The position numbers and the translations under genes were made by a program. The notes under the pieces are model-generated. The model was not told the origin of the DNA and did not search any database. It saw only the letters and a program-made list of their open reading frames with translations. A stretch of DNA of 64,000 nt, taken from Nocardiopsis ansamitocini. Lineage in GTDB: Bacteria > Actinomycetota > Actinomycetes > Streptosporangiales > Streptosporangiaceae. Position 1 is the stretch's first letter; every line of letters begins with the position of its first letter. Shown in pieces: positions 49,343-57,680 of the stretch. Location of the stretch: positions 1 to 64,000 of the forward strand of contig NZ_BSQG01000008.1 of NCBI RefSeq assembly GCF_030268225.1. Reading direction: 5' to 3'.

Positions 49343-49560
49343 CCCAGGAGGTCGCCGGGCTGGCAGCCCAGGACCTCGCACAGCCGGGCCAGGGTGGAGA
49401 ACCGTATGGCCTTGGCCCGGCCGTTCTTGAGGATCGAGAGGTTGACCACTGTCACTCCCACGCGATGGGAGAGTTCGACCAGTGTCATTCCCCGCTGGGC
49501 CAGCAGCGTGTCCAGGTGGACCGAGATGAAATGCCCGGGACCCTCGGCCTCGGGCGCCAT
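49297..49560 (-). CDS. Small XRE-type HTH regulator (YozG-like)
   Basis: This 87-residue protein is almost entirely a helix-turn-helix: [59 protein letters not shown]. The [16 protein letters not shown] segment identifies the YozG-like family that partners DUF2975 proteins. The ATG shares a base with the DUF2975 stop (TGATG), so the two are coupled. It likely binds the TATCG-N5-CGATA sites upstream of the operon. Confidence 0.85.
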   Translation of the reverse strand: MAPEAEGPGHFISVHLDTLLAQRGMTLVELSHRVGVTVVNLSILKNGRAKAIRFSTLARLCEVLGCQPGDLLGYRAPNPNEDGPSAT

Positions 49561-50171
49561 CAGACGGTGCCTTCGAGGTCCTCGCGCATGGACAGGCCGT
49601 GTCGCACGATCTCGGCGACGGCCAGAACCCCGAGGCCGCACGTCAGTGGAAGCAGGGGCACCGACCAGGACGCGGACAGCCCGGAAGCCAGTGCCTGGGC
49701 GCTCAGCGCCAGCGTAGTGACCAGCTCCAGCACGGAGTGCGCTAGCGCCCCGAGCACGGTGAAGACTCCCAGCGTGCGCAGCCCTCGGGACACCTGCTCG
49801 GTGAAAGCCCCCTCGCGAAGGGCTGCACCGGCCACCCGGTTCAGTATGATCAGCCCGACCGTGAGCAGCAGCAGTGAAACCACCGGTCCGGTCGCGCCCA
49901 GCAGTCGCTGTGTCCAGGTGGGGTCGGTGAACACCAGGTCCACGTCACCGCCCGGCGCCACACCGGTGGCGAGCGCGCCGGGTGCCGTGGCCAGCCCGTC
50001 CACCAGCGACGAGGAGACGCGCACGGCGACAGGGGAGTCGAGAAGCCCGAAGCCACCGCATAGGGCGACCACTACTGTCGCCACGGCGAAGATTCCGGTG
50101 ATCAGAGCGAGGGCCTGGACAAGGCCGCGCAAGGGGCGCAGCCGCGAATTGATGGGTGTCTCCGGAAACAT
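49560..50171 (-). CDS. DUF2975 membrane protein
   Basis: This 203-residue protein has four predicted helices (about 17-41, 95-115, 135-160 and 172-195), with an extracellular loop between the first and second. LREGAFTEQVSRGLRTLGVFTVLGALAHS is the DUF2975 signature. It is paired with the XRE regulator downstream, the standard DUF2975-HTH module, probably a membrane sensor or antagonist of that regulator. The inducing signal is unknown. Confidence 0.8.
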   Translation of the reverse strand: MFPETPINSRLRPLRGLVQALALITGIFAVATVVVALCGGFGLLDSPVAVRVSSSLVDGLATAPGALATGVAPGGDVDLVFTDPTWTQRLLGATGPVVSLLLLTVGLIILNRVAGAALREGAFTEQVSRGLRTLGVFTVLGALAHSVLELVTTLALSAQALASGLSASWSVPLLPLTCGLGVLAVAEIVRHGLSMREDLEGTV

Positions 50172-50181
50172 GAGCCTTACC

Positions 50182-50229
50182 TATCGTTTTTCGATAACAA
50201 CGAAAAACGATAGGCATCGATATTCGATA
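50182..50229 (-). promoter_or_regulatory. Triple TATCG-N5-CGATA operator array
   Basis: TATCG-TTTTT-CGATA (50182-50196) is perfect. CATCG-ATATT-CGATA (50215-50229) matches 9 of 10 half-site bases. A weaker middle copy, CAACG-AAAAA-CGATA (50198-50212), lies between them; centres are about 16-17 bases apart. In addition, CTATCGTTTTTCG (50181-50193) and CGAAAAACGATAG (50201-50213) form a 13-bp perfect inverted repeat. The array sits 10-58 bases upstream of the DUF2975 start and is strikingly AT-rich. Confidence 0.7.
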
Positions 50230-50348
50230 TGTCAATCGGTGTGTCGGGTCTCCGTCCGGCCCCGGGGCGAAACGCCGCCTGCCCACCGGCGACGCCGCTC
50301 GGCCGGCGCGCGCCACGAACCGGCCGTTCTTCGAGGGAGCGACGACGC

Positions 50349-50765
50349 TCAGCCCACCAGGCGCGGCCACTCGATCGCCGGGCAGCGGTCCATGGCCATG
50401 GCGCGACCCGCGGCCAGGACCCGCCCGGCTGCCGCGTCGTCGGTCACCCCGAGCTGGAACCACACGCCGCCCACCTCGGGACGGGCCAGCGCCTCGTCGG
50501 CCACGGCACCGGCGTCCGCCGAGCGGCGGAAGACGTCCACCACGTCCACGTCGAAGGGAATGTCGGCGAGGCGCGCATAGCCGGGCTCCCCGTGCACGGC
50601 AGCAGCCAACGGGTGGACCGGGACGATCCGCTTGCCCTTGGACGTGAGGAAGCGGGCGACTCCGTACGCCGGGCGGGCCGGGTTGTCACTCAGGCCGACC
50701 ACGGCCCAGACCTCGCTCTCGGTCAACATGCGGCGCAGTGCGGCTTCGTCGTTGATCAGTTCCAT
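50349..50765 (-). CDS. CoA-binding domain protein (YccU-like)
   Basis: This 138-residue Rossmann protein of the YccU type has WAVVGLSDNPARPAYGVARFLTSKGKRIVPVHP at the N-terminus, DVVDVFRRSADAG in the middle, and VWFQLGVTDDAAAGRVLAAGRAMAMDRCPAIEW at the end; the final DRCPAIEW is the family signature. These proteins bind CoA or nucleotide; no catalytic role is established. The ATG at 50765 is used. It is monocistronic. Confidence 0.88.
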   Translation of the reverse strand: MELINDEAALRRMLTESEVWAVVGLSDNPARPAYGVARFLTSKGKRIVPVHPLAAAVHGEPGYARLADIPFDVDVVDVFRRSADAGAVADEALARPEVGGVWFQLGVTDDAAAGRVLAAGRAMAMDRCPAIEWPRLVG

Positions 50766-50799
50766 GCGTCCATTGTCGTCCCGCGTCGCCGGGGTCGGC

Positions 50800-52131
50800 T
50801 CAGGGGCGTCCCAGCGCCCGGTAGATCCAACCGTGCCCGCGCCAGTGCTCGGGGTCCAGGGCATTGCGCCCGTCCACGATCTTGGTCTGGGAGACCACCT
50901 TGGCCAGTTCGTCGGGGTCGGCGTCGCGGAACTCGGCCCACTCGGTCAGCAGCAGCACCACATCGGCGTCGCGGACCGCCTCCAGCATCGAGTGCGCGAA
51001 GGTGAGGTCGGGGTGTGCGGCCCGTGCGTTCTCCAACGCCTCGGGGTCATAGACCATGACCTTCGCGCCCAGCGAACTGATGGTCGCGGCGACGTCCAGG
51101 GCGGGGGAGTCCCGGATGTCGTCGGAGTTGGGTTTGAACGCCGCACCGAGCACGCCCACGGTGCGTCCGGCGAAGTTGCCGCCGATGAGTCCCCGCGCGA
51201 TGTCGATGGTGCGTGCGCGGCGGCGCTGGTTGATGGCGTCCACCTCGCGCAGGAAGGACAGCGCGGGCTCCACCCCCAGTTCGTCGGCGCGCGCCATGAA
51301 CGCCCGGATGTCCTTGGGCAGGCAACCCCCGCCGAAGCCGAGCCCCGGGCCGAGGAACTTGCCGCCGATGCGGTCGTCGTGCGACAGCGCCGCGGCCAGC
51401 TGGATCACGTCGGCGCCCGCCGCCTCGCACACCTCGGCCATGGCGTTGATGAACGAGATCTTGGTCGCAAGGAAGGCATTGGCCGACACCTTGACCAGTT
51501 CGGCGGTTTGCAGGTCGGTCACCAGGAAGGGGATGCCCGCCGCGATCTGCCTGGCCGACACCTCGCGCATCACGGCCTCCGCCCGCTCCGAGGACGTGCC
51601 GAGCACGATCCGATTGGGGTTGAGGGTGTCCTCCACCCCGAACCCCTCGCGCAGGAACTCCGGGCTCCATCCGACGGAGACCTCCTGGCCGGCAGGCGCG
51701 GTGCCGTGCAGGCGGGCCATGACCCGGGAGGCGGTGCCCACCGGCACGGTGGACTTGCCGATGACCACGGTGGGCCTGGTCAGGTACGGCGCCAGCGTCT
51801 CCACGACCGCGTCGACATAGGTGAGGTCCGCGGCGTTGGAGGTGGCCTGCTGGGGCGTGCCGACACAGATGAAGTGCACGTCGGCGAACGCGCTGACCTC
51901 GGCATAGTCGGTGGTGAACCGCAGTCGGCCGGAGGCGAGATTGCGTTTGAGCACCTCTTCCAGCCCGGGCTCGTAGAACGGCACTCGACCGGCCGACAGG
52001 CTGTCGACCTTGGCCTGGTCGACGTCCAGGCCGATCACGTCAAATCCCAGCTCGGCCATGCAGGCGGCGTGCGTGGCACCAAGGTATCCGGTACCCAGCA
52101 CCGAGATCTTCAGGCGCTGCTTCTCGACCAA
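50800..52131 (-). CDS. ugd: UDP-glucose/nucleotide-sugar dehydrogenase
   Basis: This 443-residue enzyme oxidises UDP-glucose (or a related NDP-sugar) to the uronic acid for envelope glycopolymers. It has SVLGTGYLGATHAACMAELG (NAD site), FICVGTPQ, STVPVGTA, EFLREG, NAFLATKISFINAMAE, and catalytic Cys in GFGGGCLPKD; the C-terminal domain has GAAFKPNSDDIRDSPAL. The start appears to be TTG 52131, with GAAGGA eight bases upstream; there is no ATG or GTG before the conserved strand. The adjacent envelope genes fit this role. Confidence 0.92.
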   Translation of the reverse strand: MVEKQRLKISVLGTGYLGATHAACMAELGFDVIGLDVDQAKVDSLSAGRVPFYEPGLEEVLKRNLASGRLRFTTDYAEVSAFADVHFICVGTPQQATSNAADLTYVDAVVETLAPYLTRPTVVIGKSTVPVGTASRVMARLHGTAPAGQEVSVGWSPEFLREGFGVEDTLNPNRIVLGTSSERAEAVMREVSARQIAAGIPFLVTDLQTAELVKVSANAFLATKISFINAMAEVCEAAGADVIQLAAALSHDDRIGGKFLGPGLGFGGGCLPKDIRAFMARADELGVEPALSFLREVDAINQRRRARTIDIARGLIGGNFAGRTVGVLGAAFKPNSDDIRDSPALDVAATISSLGAKVMVYDPEALENARAAHPDLTFAHSMLEAVRDADVVLLLTEWAEFRDADPDELAKVVSQTKIVDGRNALDPEHWRGHGWIYRALGRP

Positions 52132-52364
52132 TGGATTTGTCCTTCCTCGCTACGGGCTTTGGCATGGTACCGGCGTGCTCGGGTTGCGGCGCGGGGGGAG
52201 GGCCCGGCGCGCATAGGGACACCGCGGATGCGGTGTGGTACCCGGAGTCCGTGCCGGAGACATTGCCAGTCGCGAGCCCGCCAATCCCGAGACGAACCCG
52301 AAGAGAAAGATTTCATGATTCGTTCGGAAAGCAGTCGTCCTGTCGCGTTGTGCGGGCGGGCCGT

Positions 52365-52994
52365 TCAGCGCGGCGGCTCCGGCTCGTCGGTGATCCGCGG
52401 GATGGGGCCGGTGCCGTACAAGTGCATCGGCTCGGCCGGAATCTGCGGGATGGGACCGGTGCCGTACAGGTGGGGGACCGGTGCGTCCTGCGGCTGCGCG
52501 GCTTCGACGACCTGCTTTTGCTGCCACGGCGGGGTGGGGCTCTGCCACGGCTGCGCGTCGAGGGGGCGGGGTGCCGGTGCGGCAGGTGCCGGCGCAGAGG
52601 AGACCGCACGCCAGCGCGAAGGCGTCAGGGAAGCCCCCACCAGCAGCACGCCCAGCACCGGATAGAAGATCACCGCGTACGAGTACTCCAGCGGCAACAG
52701 GCGCAGGAACAGCATCGAGGTCATGGGCAAAAAGGCGCACACCCCCCATACCGTCAGTACGACCCCCGGAACCAGTGACCCCAGAGGGGAGAGCCGCGAC
52801 CCCGCGAGCAACCCGATGAGCAGGCCGGTGGTCGCCAAGGCCAGCAGTCCGGGCAGCGTCACCGCCAGGTCCAGGCTGAACCGCGTCAGGACCTGGGCCA
52901 GCTGCATGCTGCCCCATCCCGTTCCGGCGACGATGAGGGGGGTCGCGACAAGGCCAGCGACACCGCCGATCGCATGCCGCAGTGCGTTGGACAT
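52365..52994 (-). CDS. Small membrane protein with Pro-rich tail and repeated HLYGTGPIP
   Basis: This 209-residue protein has four helices in its first 125 residues, with AGSRLSPLGSLVPG at 64-77 and PSRWR at 125-129, then a cytoplasmic Pro/Ala/Gln-rich tail ending in two copies of HLYGTGPIP (175-183 and 191-199). It is paralogous to the next gene on the strand (shared AGSR-x-SPL-x3-PG and PSRWR). The ATG at 52994 has AGGAGG six bases upstream. The function is unknown. Confidence 0.65.
   Translation of the reverse strand: MSNALRHAIGGVAGLVATPLIVAGTGWGSMQLAQVLTRFSLDLAVTLPGLLALATTGLLIGLLAGSRLSPLGSLVPGVVLTVWGVCAFLPMTSMLFLRLLPLEYSYAVIFYPVLGVLLVGASLTPSRWRAVSSAPAPAAPAPRPLDAQPWQSPTPPWQQKQVVEAAQPQDAPVPHLYGTGPIPQIPAEPMHLYGTGPIPRITDEPEPPR
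52393..52472 (-). repeat. Two 32-base direct repeats encoding the HLYGTGPIP units
   Basis: The copies at 52393-52424 and 52441-52472 differ at three positions and are offset by 48 bases (16 codons, in frame). This is a recent tandem duplication inside the membrane protein gene tail. Confidence 0.7.
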
Positions 52995-53122
52995 GGGTGA
53001 CCTCCTCGATGATCTGGTGAACCGCGCCCCTGATACGGGGGTGGGCCGAGGGCACCATGATCCCGCGCGGCCGTCACCCGTGCCACACCGATGCGGTACT
53101 GGCCCACTGACGCTCGGCGGGC

Positions 53123-53827
53123 TCAGCCGTCGCGGAAGGTCCGGGTGTGTTCCTCGCCCTTGGGCTCCACCGCCTCGAACCCGTCCTCGCTCCGCCGGAA
53201 CGGCGTGGTGGTCCGGGTCGGATCGTCGGAGCCGGCCGTGTAGCGGTCGTCGGCATAGCGCGGCCGCGCGGGCTTGGGCGTCCACCTGCGCCGCGGAAGC
53301 GGCTGGGGCTCTTCTCGTTCGGGCGGCGCGGAGTAGTCGTAGTCGGGGGTTGCCTCTACGACGGGCGGTGCAGCGGGTTCGGGCGCCGGTGCGTAAGGCA
53401 TCGGTGCCTCCTCGGTCCTGCGTGCGGAGCGCCACCGTGACGGGATCAGGGCAGAGATGAACAGCAGCGTCCCCACCCCCAGGAAGACCGGTAGGCCGGG
53501 GCCCAAGGGGTGGAACAGCGAACCCGGCTCGAACCAGGACGGCAGTACCGCGGCCATCGACGGGTAGTTGAGCAGTGCCCAGAGGCTGCCGCCCAGCATG
53601 GACACCCCGGGGAGGAAGGCGGCCAGGGGAGAGATTCGTGAGCCGGCGAGCAGGCCGGCGGCCAGACCGACCCCCATCATCGTGGCGCAAGCGGTCAACA
53701 GCAGCGGATCACTGAACTGCTGGTTCTGTAGATGCGAGCCGATCTCGGCCGTCGACCACGCGGCGCCGGACCAGAGGAGAGGTGTGATGAACAGCCCGAC
53801 GAGCAGGCCGAGCGGGTGGCGCAGCAA
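53123..53827 (-). CDS. Small membrane protein, paralogue of 52365-52994
   Basis: This 234-residue protein has four helices (about 7-27, 41-62, 68-88 and 108-128), with AGSRISPLAAFLPG at 61-74 and PSRWR at 129-133, matching its neighbour in position and order. The cytoplasmic tail of about 100 residues is different: Pro/Glu-rich, with basic blocks (PRRRWTPKPARPRY) and an acidic end. It starts at TTG 53827 with GGAGG six bases upstream. It lies between an LCP ligase and its paralogue. The function is unknown. Confidence 0.65.
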   Translation of the reverse strand: MLRHPLGLLVGLFITPLLWSGAAWSTAEIGSHLQNQQFSDPLLLTACATMMGVGLAAGLLAGSRISPLAAFLPGVSMLGGSLWALLNYPSMAAVLPSWFEPGSLFHPLGPGLPVFLGVGTLLFISALIPSRWRSARRTEEAPMPYAPAPEPAAPPVVEATPDYDYSAPPEREEPQPLPRRRWTPKPARPRYADDRYTAGSDDPTRTTTPFRRSEDGFEAVEPKGEEHTRTFRDG

Positions 53828-53884
53828 GGGATCCTCCCGAGGGCAGGTTTGCCCTTCCTCCTACCACTTTGCCGGCTGAACTAA

Positions 53885-53920
53885 CGTCGGCCGGTCGGGG
53901 AGCTCCCCGACCGGCCGACG
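53885..53920 (-). terminator. 36-base perfect palindrome terminator
   Basis: CGTCGGCCGGTCGGGGAG (53885-53902) is followed at once by its exact complement (53903-53920), giving an 18-bp stem with no designed loop. It lies 11 bases after the LCP gene stop, separating it from the twin membrane protein genes on the same strand. Confidence 0.8.
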
Positions 53921-53931
53921 TGCTGCCCGGG

Positions 53932-55497
53932 CTAGCCGCAGATGTTTTCCGCCGCCGTAGTGGTGTTCACGGAGTCCCGTCCGCCCGATCCCGTTCCGTC
54001 CGGCGCGGACGCCTCGGCGCTCGGCTCGGGAACCGAGCCGGCCGCCGGCGCGGCCACCCGCGTGTAGTTGAACCCCACGACCAGCTGTACCCGTGCGGCC
54101 AGGGTCGCGTCCTCCTCGAGGCGCGCTCCGGGAACGGCCTCCAGCACGGCCCGTGCCGCGGCCTCCTGCCCCGGCGCGTAGCGCACCAGGGACTCGGCCA
54201 CGTCCCGGGTCGGCCAGTTCTGTGCCTCCCCGGCGACCGCGAATCCCGCCGTGGTGAGCTCGGTGCGCACGGTGGAGCCCAACCCCGGCGTGCCCACCCC
54301 GTTGAAGACCTCCAGAGCGATCTCGCCGGGAGCGATCGCCTCGTCGGCGGTCGGCGCACCGGCCTCCTGTTCCGGGGGCGCGGCCAACGGCTCGTCGCGG
54401 CTGATCTTGGTGAACATCTCCCGGGCCCGCTCCTCGTGCCACTTGATGGCGAGGTCGCCGTTGGGCGTCCAGTAGTCCAACTGCCCGATCGGAACCTGGG
54501 TGAAGGACACGTCGTCCAGGGTGATGGAACTCAGCTGATTGCCCAGCTGGTTGATGGTGGTGGTGTCCAGACCCTCGTCCACGGTCACCGAGCTCAGTGA
54601 ACTGTCGAGAAACCGGGTGAACTTGGCGGGGTCGGTGAGGGTCTCGGTGCTCAGCGCCTTGTTCAACAGTGCGGCCAGCACCTGCTGCTGGCGGTCGATG
54701 CGGTCCAGGTCGCCGTCGGAGGTCTTGCGGGTCCGCGCGAAGGCCAGCGCCTGGGCGCCGTCCACCTCGTGCGTCCCCGCCGCCATGTCCAGGTGCGCCT
54801 TCTCGTCCTGGATCGCCTCGGGCAGGCACACCGTGATCGTGCCGAGGGCGTCCACGACATCGACGAACCCGCTGAAGTTGACCTCGACGTAGTGGTCGAT
54901 TCGCACCCGGGAGGCCAGCTCCACCGTCTGGATCGCCAATTGCGGGCCGCCGTAGGCGTAAGCGGCGTTGATCTTGTCCCCGCCGTGCCCCGGAATCTGC
55001 ACCCAGGAGTCGCGCGGGATGCCCACGACCGTGATCTGGTCACGGTCGTTGTTGACGTGCACCAGCATCATCGTGTCCGAGCGCTGTCCGTCGGTGTGGC
55101 CGACCCCCAGTTCGTCCTGGCGCTCGCGCTGCATATCGCCGCGACCGTCCGAACCGATCACCAGGATGTTCAGTGCGCCTCGGGGGCCTGCTTCCGGGCG
55201 GTCGGCGTCCAGCAGCCCGGCGAACACGTCGTCGCGGTTGAGCCGTCCTGAGACCCAGCCGGTGATCGCCCATGCCGTCCCCGACGCCAGCAGCACCACC
55301 ATCGACATGACCCCGGCCAACAACAGCGTCAACCGGCGCCGCCTCGCCGCAGCACTGGGCAGCCACGCGGGACTGCCCACGGCTGCTGCTCCCCGACGCG
55401 GACCGGAGCCGCTGCCGTCCACAGGAGGGACCGGCCCCGAACGCACCCGGCGAAACTCCGGGGCGCCCCCCGTCGTTGGGTCACCGTCACCGTTCAC
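53932..55497 (-). CDS. LCP family protein with LytR_C domain
   Basis: This 521-residue protein has a cytoplasmic N-terminus (1-55), a membrane helix (about 56-80) and an extracellular LCP domain (about 105-270) with VIGSDGRGD, RSDTMMLVHV, GIPRDSWVQIPG, KINAAYAYGG and DHYVEVNFSGFVDVVDALG. A C-terminal LytR_C domain (about 395-485, from IALEVFNGVGTPGL) follows, then a Ser/Pro tail. It is predicted to attach teichoic-acid-like polymer to peptidoglycan, which fits the polymer export and synthesis genes 3-10 kb away. The GTG at 55497 is used. Confidence 0.9.
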   Translation of the reverse strand: MNGDGDPTTGGAPEFRRVRSGPVPPVDGSGSGPRRGAAAVGSPAWLPSAAARRRRLTLLLAGVMSMVVLLASGTAWAITGWVSGRLNRDDVFAGLLDADRPEAGPRGALNILVIGSDGRGDMQRERQDELGVGHTDGQRSDTMMLVHVNNDRDQITVVGIPRDSWVQIPGHGGDKINAAYAYGGPQLAIQTVELASRVRIDHYVEVNFSGFVDVVDALGTITVCLPEAIQDEKAHLDMAAGTHEVDGAQALAFARTRKTSDGDLDRIDRQQQVLAALLNKALSTETLTDPAKFTRFLDSSLSSVTVDEGLDTTTINQLGNQLSSITLDDVSFTQVPIGQLDYWTPNGDLAIKWHEERAREMFTKISRDEPLAAPPEQEAGAPTADEAIAPGEIALEVFNGVGTPGLGSTVRTELTTAGFAVAGEAQNWPTRDVAESLVRYAPGQEAAARAVLEAVPGARLEEDATLAARVQLVVGFNYTRVAAPAAGSVPEPSAEASAPDGTGSGGRDSVNTTTAAENICG

Positions 55498-55825
55498 CAG
55501 TTGGCCTCCGCCCCATCGACCATTCCCCCAAGGCCCAATGTGTGCAACCCCTACAGGTTGTCAGGAATCCGGCCAGTGGATCGAAGAAGACACCCGCGGC
55601 GTGTTGCCTGCCAATTCGCCACGATGCCGGATGCACAAGACGTTCCCAGCCGCCGCTTACCGGAATCTTTCACCCCCCGCGCTCGGGGGTGTCGAAACCC
55701 GCGGGAGCGCGTGCGCGGCCGCGGTCGGCCCGTTCGACGCGCACTGCCTGCGAGCAGGGTGCAGTACCGTTGCGACTGCGCATCCCCCCGTCTCTTTTCT
55801 CCCCTGCCGCCCGAACTCTTTGGAC
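55498..55825. other. Divergent intergenic region, LCP versus GT2
   Basis: No gene is seen in these 328 bases; frames that cross it are extensions of neighbours or lack ribosome sites. CAACC-N6-GGTTG (55545-55560) is a short inverted repeat 48 bases from the LCP start. Promoters for both divergent genes should lie here. Confidence 0.3.
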
Positions 55826-56833
55826 ATGCCCGTGACCTGGCCGGCCGTCTCGGTAGTAACCCCCATCCTCAACGAGGAACGCCACCTCCAAGCCGCTGTT
55901 CGCCACGTGCTCAGCCAGGACTATCCCGGTGAGCTGGAGGTCGTCCTCGCGGTCGGTCCCTCCACGGACCGGACTCAGGAGGTCGCCGACGCCCTGGCCG
56001 CGGACGATCCGAGGGTCAAAGTCGTTCCCAACCCCACCGGGCGGACCCCAGCGGGACTCAACGCGGCCATCGCGGCCTCCTCCCATGACATCGTCGCGCG
56101 TATCGACGGGCACGCCATGATGCCCGCCGACTACCTCCGCGTGGCCGTGGAAACGCTTGAGGAGACCGGTGCCGACAACGTCGGCGGAATCATGGCCGCC
56201 GAGGGCGAGACCGACTGGGAACGGGCCGTCGCCGCCGCCATGACGTCCAAAATCGGAGTGGGCAACGCCCGTTTTCACACCGGTGGCCAGGGCGGCCCCG
56301 CCGACACCGTCTACCTGGGGGTCTTCCGTCGTTCCGCGCTCGACCGCGTACAGGGCTACGACGAGGCGTTCCTGCGGGCCCAGGACTGGGAGATGAACCA
56401 CCGCATCCGCGCCACCGGCGGCACGGTGTGGTTCCAGCCCCGTATGCGGGTCTCCTACCGGCCGCGCCCCAGCGTGAAGGCGCTCGCCAAGCAGTACTTC
56501 CACTACGGCCGTTGGCGCCGGGTCGTGGCCCGCCAGCACAAGGGCACCATCAACCTGCGCTACCTCGCCCCACCGATCGCCCTCACCGGGGTCGTCGCCG
56601 GTCTCGTCGGGGGTTTCCTCTTCTGGCCGGCCTGGCTGGTCCCGGCCGGTTACGCCGTTGCGATCACCGGCGCATCGGTCCTGCTGGGCGCAGGCCTCCC
56701 GGTCAAGGCCCGAATGGCCATCCCGGTCGCCCTGGGCACCATGCACATGGCGTGGGGAGCGGGTTTCATCACCAGTCCGCCCGGTTTGGGCAAGGACTCC
56801 CGCACGGCGCGCACCCGTACCCAGAACGCCTGA
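55826..56833 (+). CDS. Family 2 glycosyltransferase (ExoA-like)
   Basis: This protein of about 335 residues has a GT-A domain (AVSVVTPILNEERHLQAAVRHVLSQDYPGELEVVLAVGPSTD, ARIDGHAMMP as the DxD-like metal site, and GYDEAFLRAQDWEMNHRIR as the acceptor/catalytic region), followed by two or three C-terminal membrane helices (about 248-305). This is the ExoA-like membrane GT2 layout, building a lipid-linked surface glycan. The ATG at 55826 has only a weak ribosome site; a TTG at 55820 is possible. It is divergent from the LCP ligase. Confidence 0.85.
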   Translation: MPVTWPAVSVVTPILNEERHLQAAVRHVLSQDYPGELEVVLAVGPSTDRTQEVADALAADDPRVKVVPNPTGRTPAGLNAAIAASSHDIVARIDGHAMMPADYLRVAVETLEETGADNVGGIMAAEGETDWERAVAAAMTSKIGVGNARFHTGGQGGPADTVYLGVFRRSALDRVQGYDEAFLRAQDWEMNHRIRATGGTVWFQPRMRVSYRPRPSVKALAKQYFHYGRWRRVVARQHKGTINLRYLAPPIALTGVVAGLVGGFLFWPAWLVPAGYAVAITGASVLLGAGLPVKARMAIPVALGTMHMAWGAGFITSPPGLGKDSRTARTRTQNA

Positions 56834-56906
56834 CCGGTGACGGCGGCCGGGCCCCGGCGCAGGCCGTCGTCCCGCTTCCCCCGTGCCTTCGAGGCGAGGC
56901 CCCGTC

Positions 56907-57680
56907 CTAGCGGGTGCCGGACGCGACCCCGGTCCTGCCAAGGGCCTCGATGACACCTGGGACGTCGTCCACGACGACGGCGTCCATCCCCGCCGCGGCG
57001 AAACGCGCCGCGTCCGCCGGGCCGGGGCACCACGAAAGAACCTGCAATCCGGCACGGTGCGCGAGTTCCACGGTGTACCCGACCGGGCGCGCACCCGGGC
57101 GCGGTGCCTCGCCGAGCAGCCCGAAGGACCGGGCGTCGATCGCCACCAGCCGACATCCCAGGCCCGCCGCTCCGGCGACCGCCTGGTCCAGGGGGCCGCG
57201 CACGAAGGGCATCCATGCCGTCGCCACTTCCGGGGCGCCCTCATGGACCGCGGTCAGCACTCCCGGGTCGAACGAGCACACCATCACCCTGCGCCGCGCC
57301 GCCTCACGGCGCAGGTGGGGCAGGACCAGGGAGGTCGTGCGACGCGCGGGGGCGTCCACCGCGTCCTCCATGACCGTCTTGACGTCCACGTCCAGCCCGA
57401 TATCGGTGGGGAGCACCTCCAGGATCTCCTCGAAGGTGGCGAGTCCGGCGGCGCGCGCCTCCCGTGCGGGAAGGTCGACGACGGCCCGCCCGTCGTCGAG
57501 GGCCGCGTTGTGGTGGACCAGCAGCACGTCGTCGGCGCTGCGCCGTACGTCCACCTCCACCCAGTCGACTCCCGCGGCCACGGCCGCGGTGAAGGATTCC
57601 CGGGTGTTCTCCACCGCGCCGGCGACGATTCCGCGGCCGGCACCGCGATGCCCGATGACCTCGGTCGGAGTGAAGATCAC
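56907..57680 (-). CDS. Glycerophosphodiester phosphodiesterase
   Basis: This 257-residue GDPD TIM barrel has IGHRGAGRGIVAGAVENTRESF (catalytic His, Glu, Asn), DWVEVDVRRSADDVLLVHHNAAL (metal Glu/Asp and second His) and LDVDVKTVME. It hydrolyses glycerophosphodiesters or glycerol-teichoic-like linkages. There is no signal peptide, so it is cytoplasmic. The GTG overlaps the stop of the upstream cytidylyltransferase gene by four bases, tying it to the polymer-precursor pathway. Confidence 0.88.
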   Translation of the reverse strand: MIFTPTEVIGHRGAGRGIVAGAVENTRESFTAAVAAGVDWVEVDVRRSADDVLLVHHNAALDDGRAVVDLPAREARAAGLATFEEILEVLPTDIGLDVDVKTVMEDAVDAPARRTTSLVLPHLRREAARRRVMVCSFDPGVLTAVHEGAPEVATAWMPFVRGPLDQAVAGAAGLGCRLVAIDARSFGLLGEAPRPGARPVGYTVELAHRAGLQVLSWCPGPADAARFAAAGMDAVVVDDVPGVIEALGRTGVASGTR

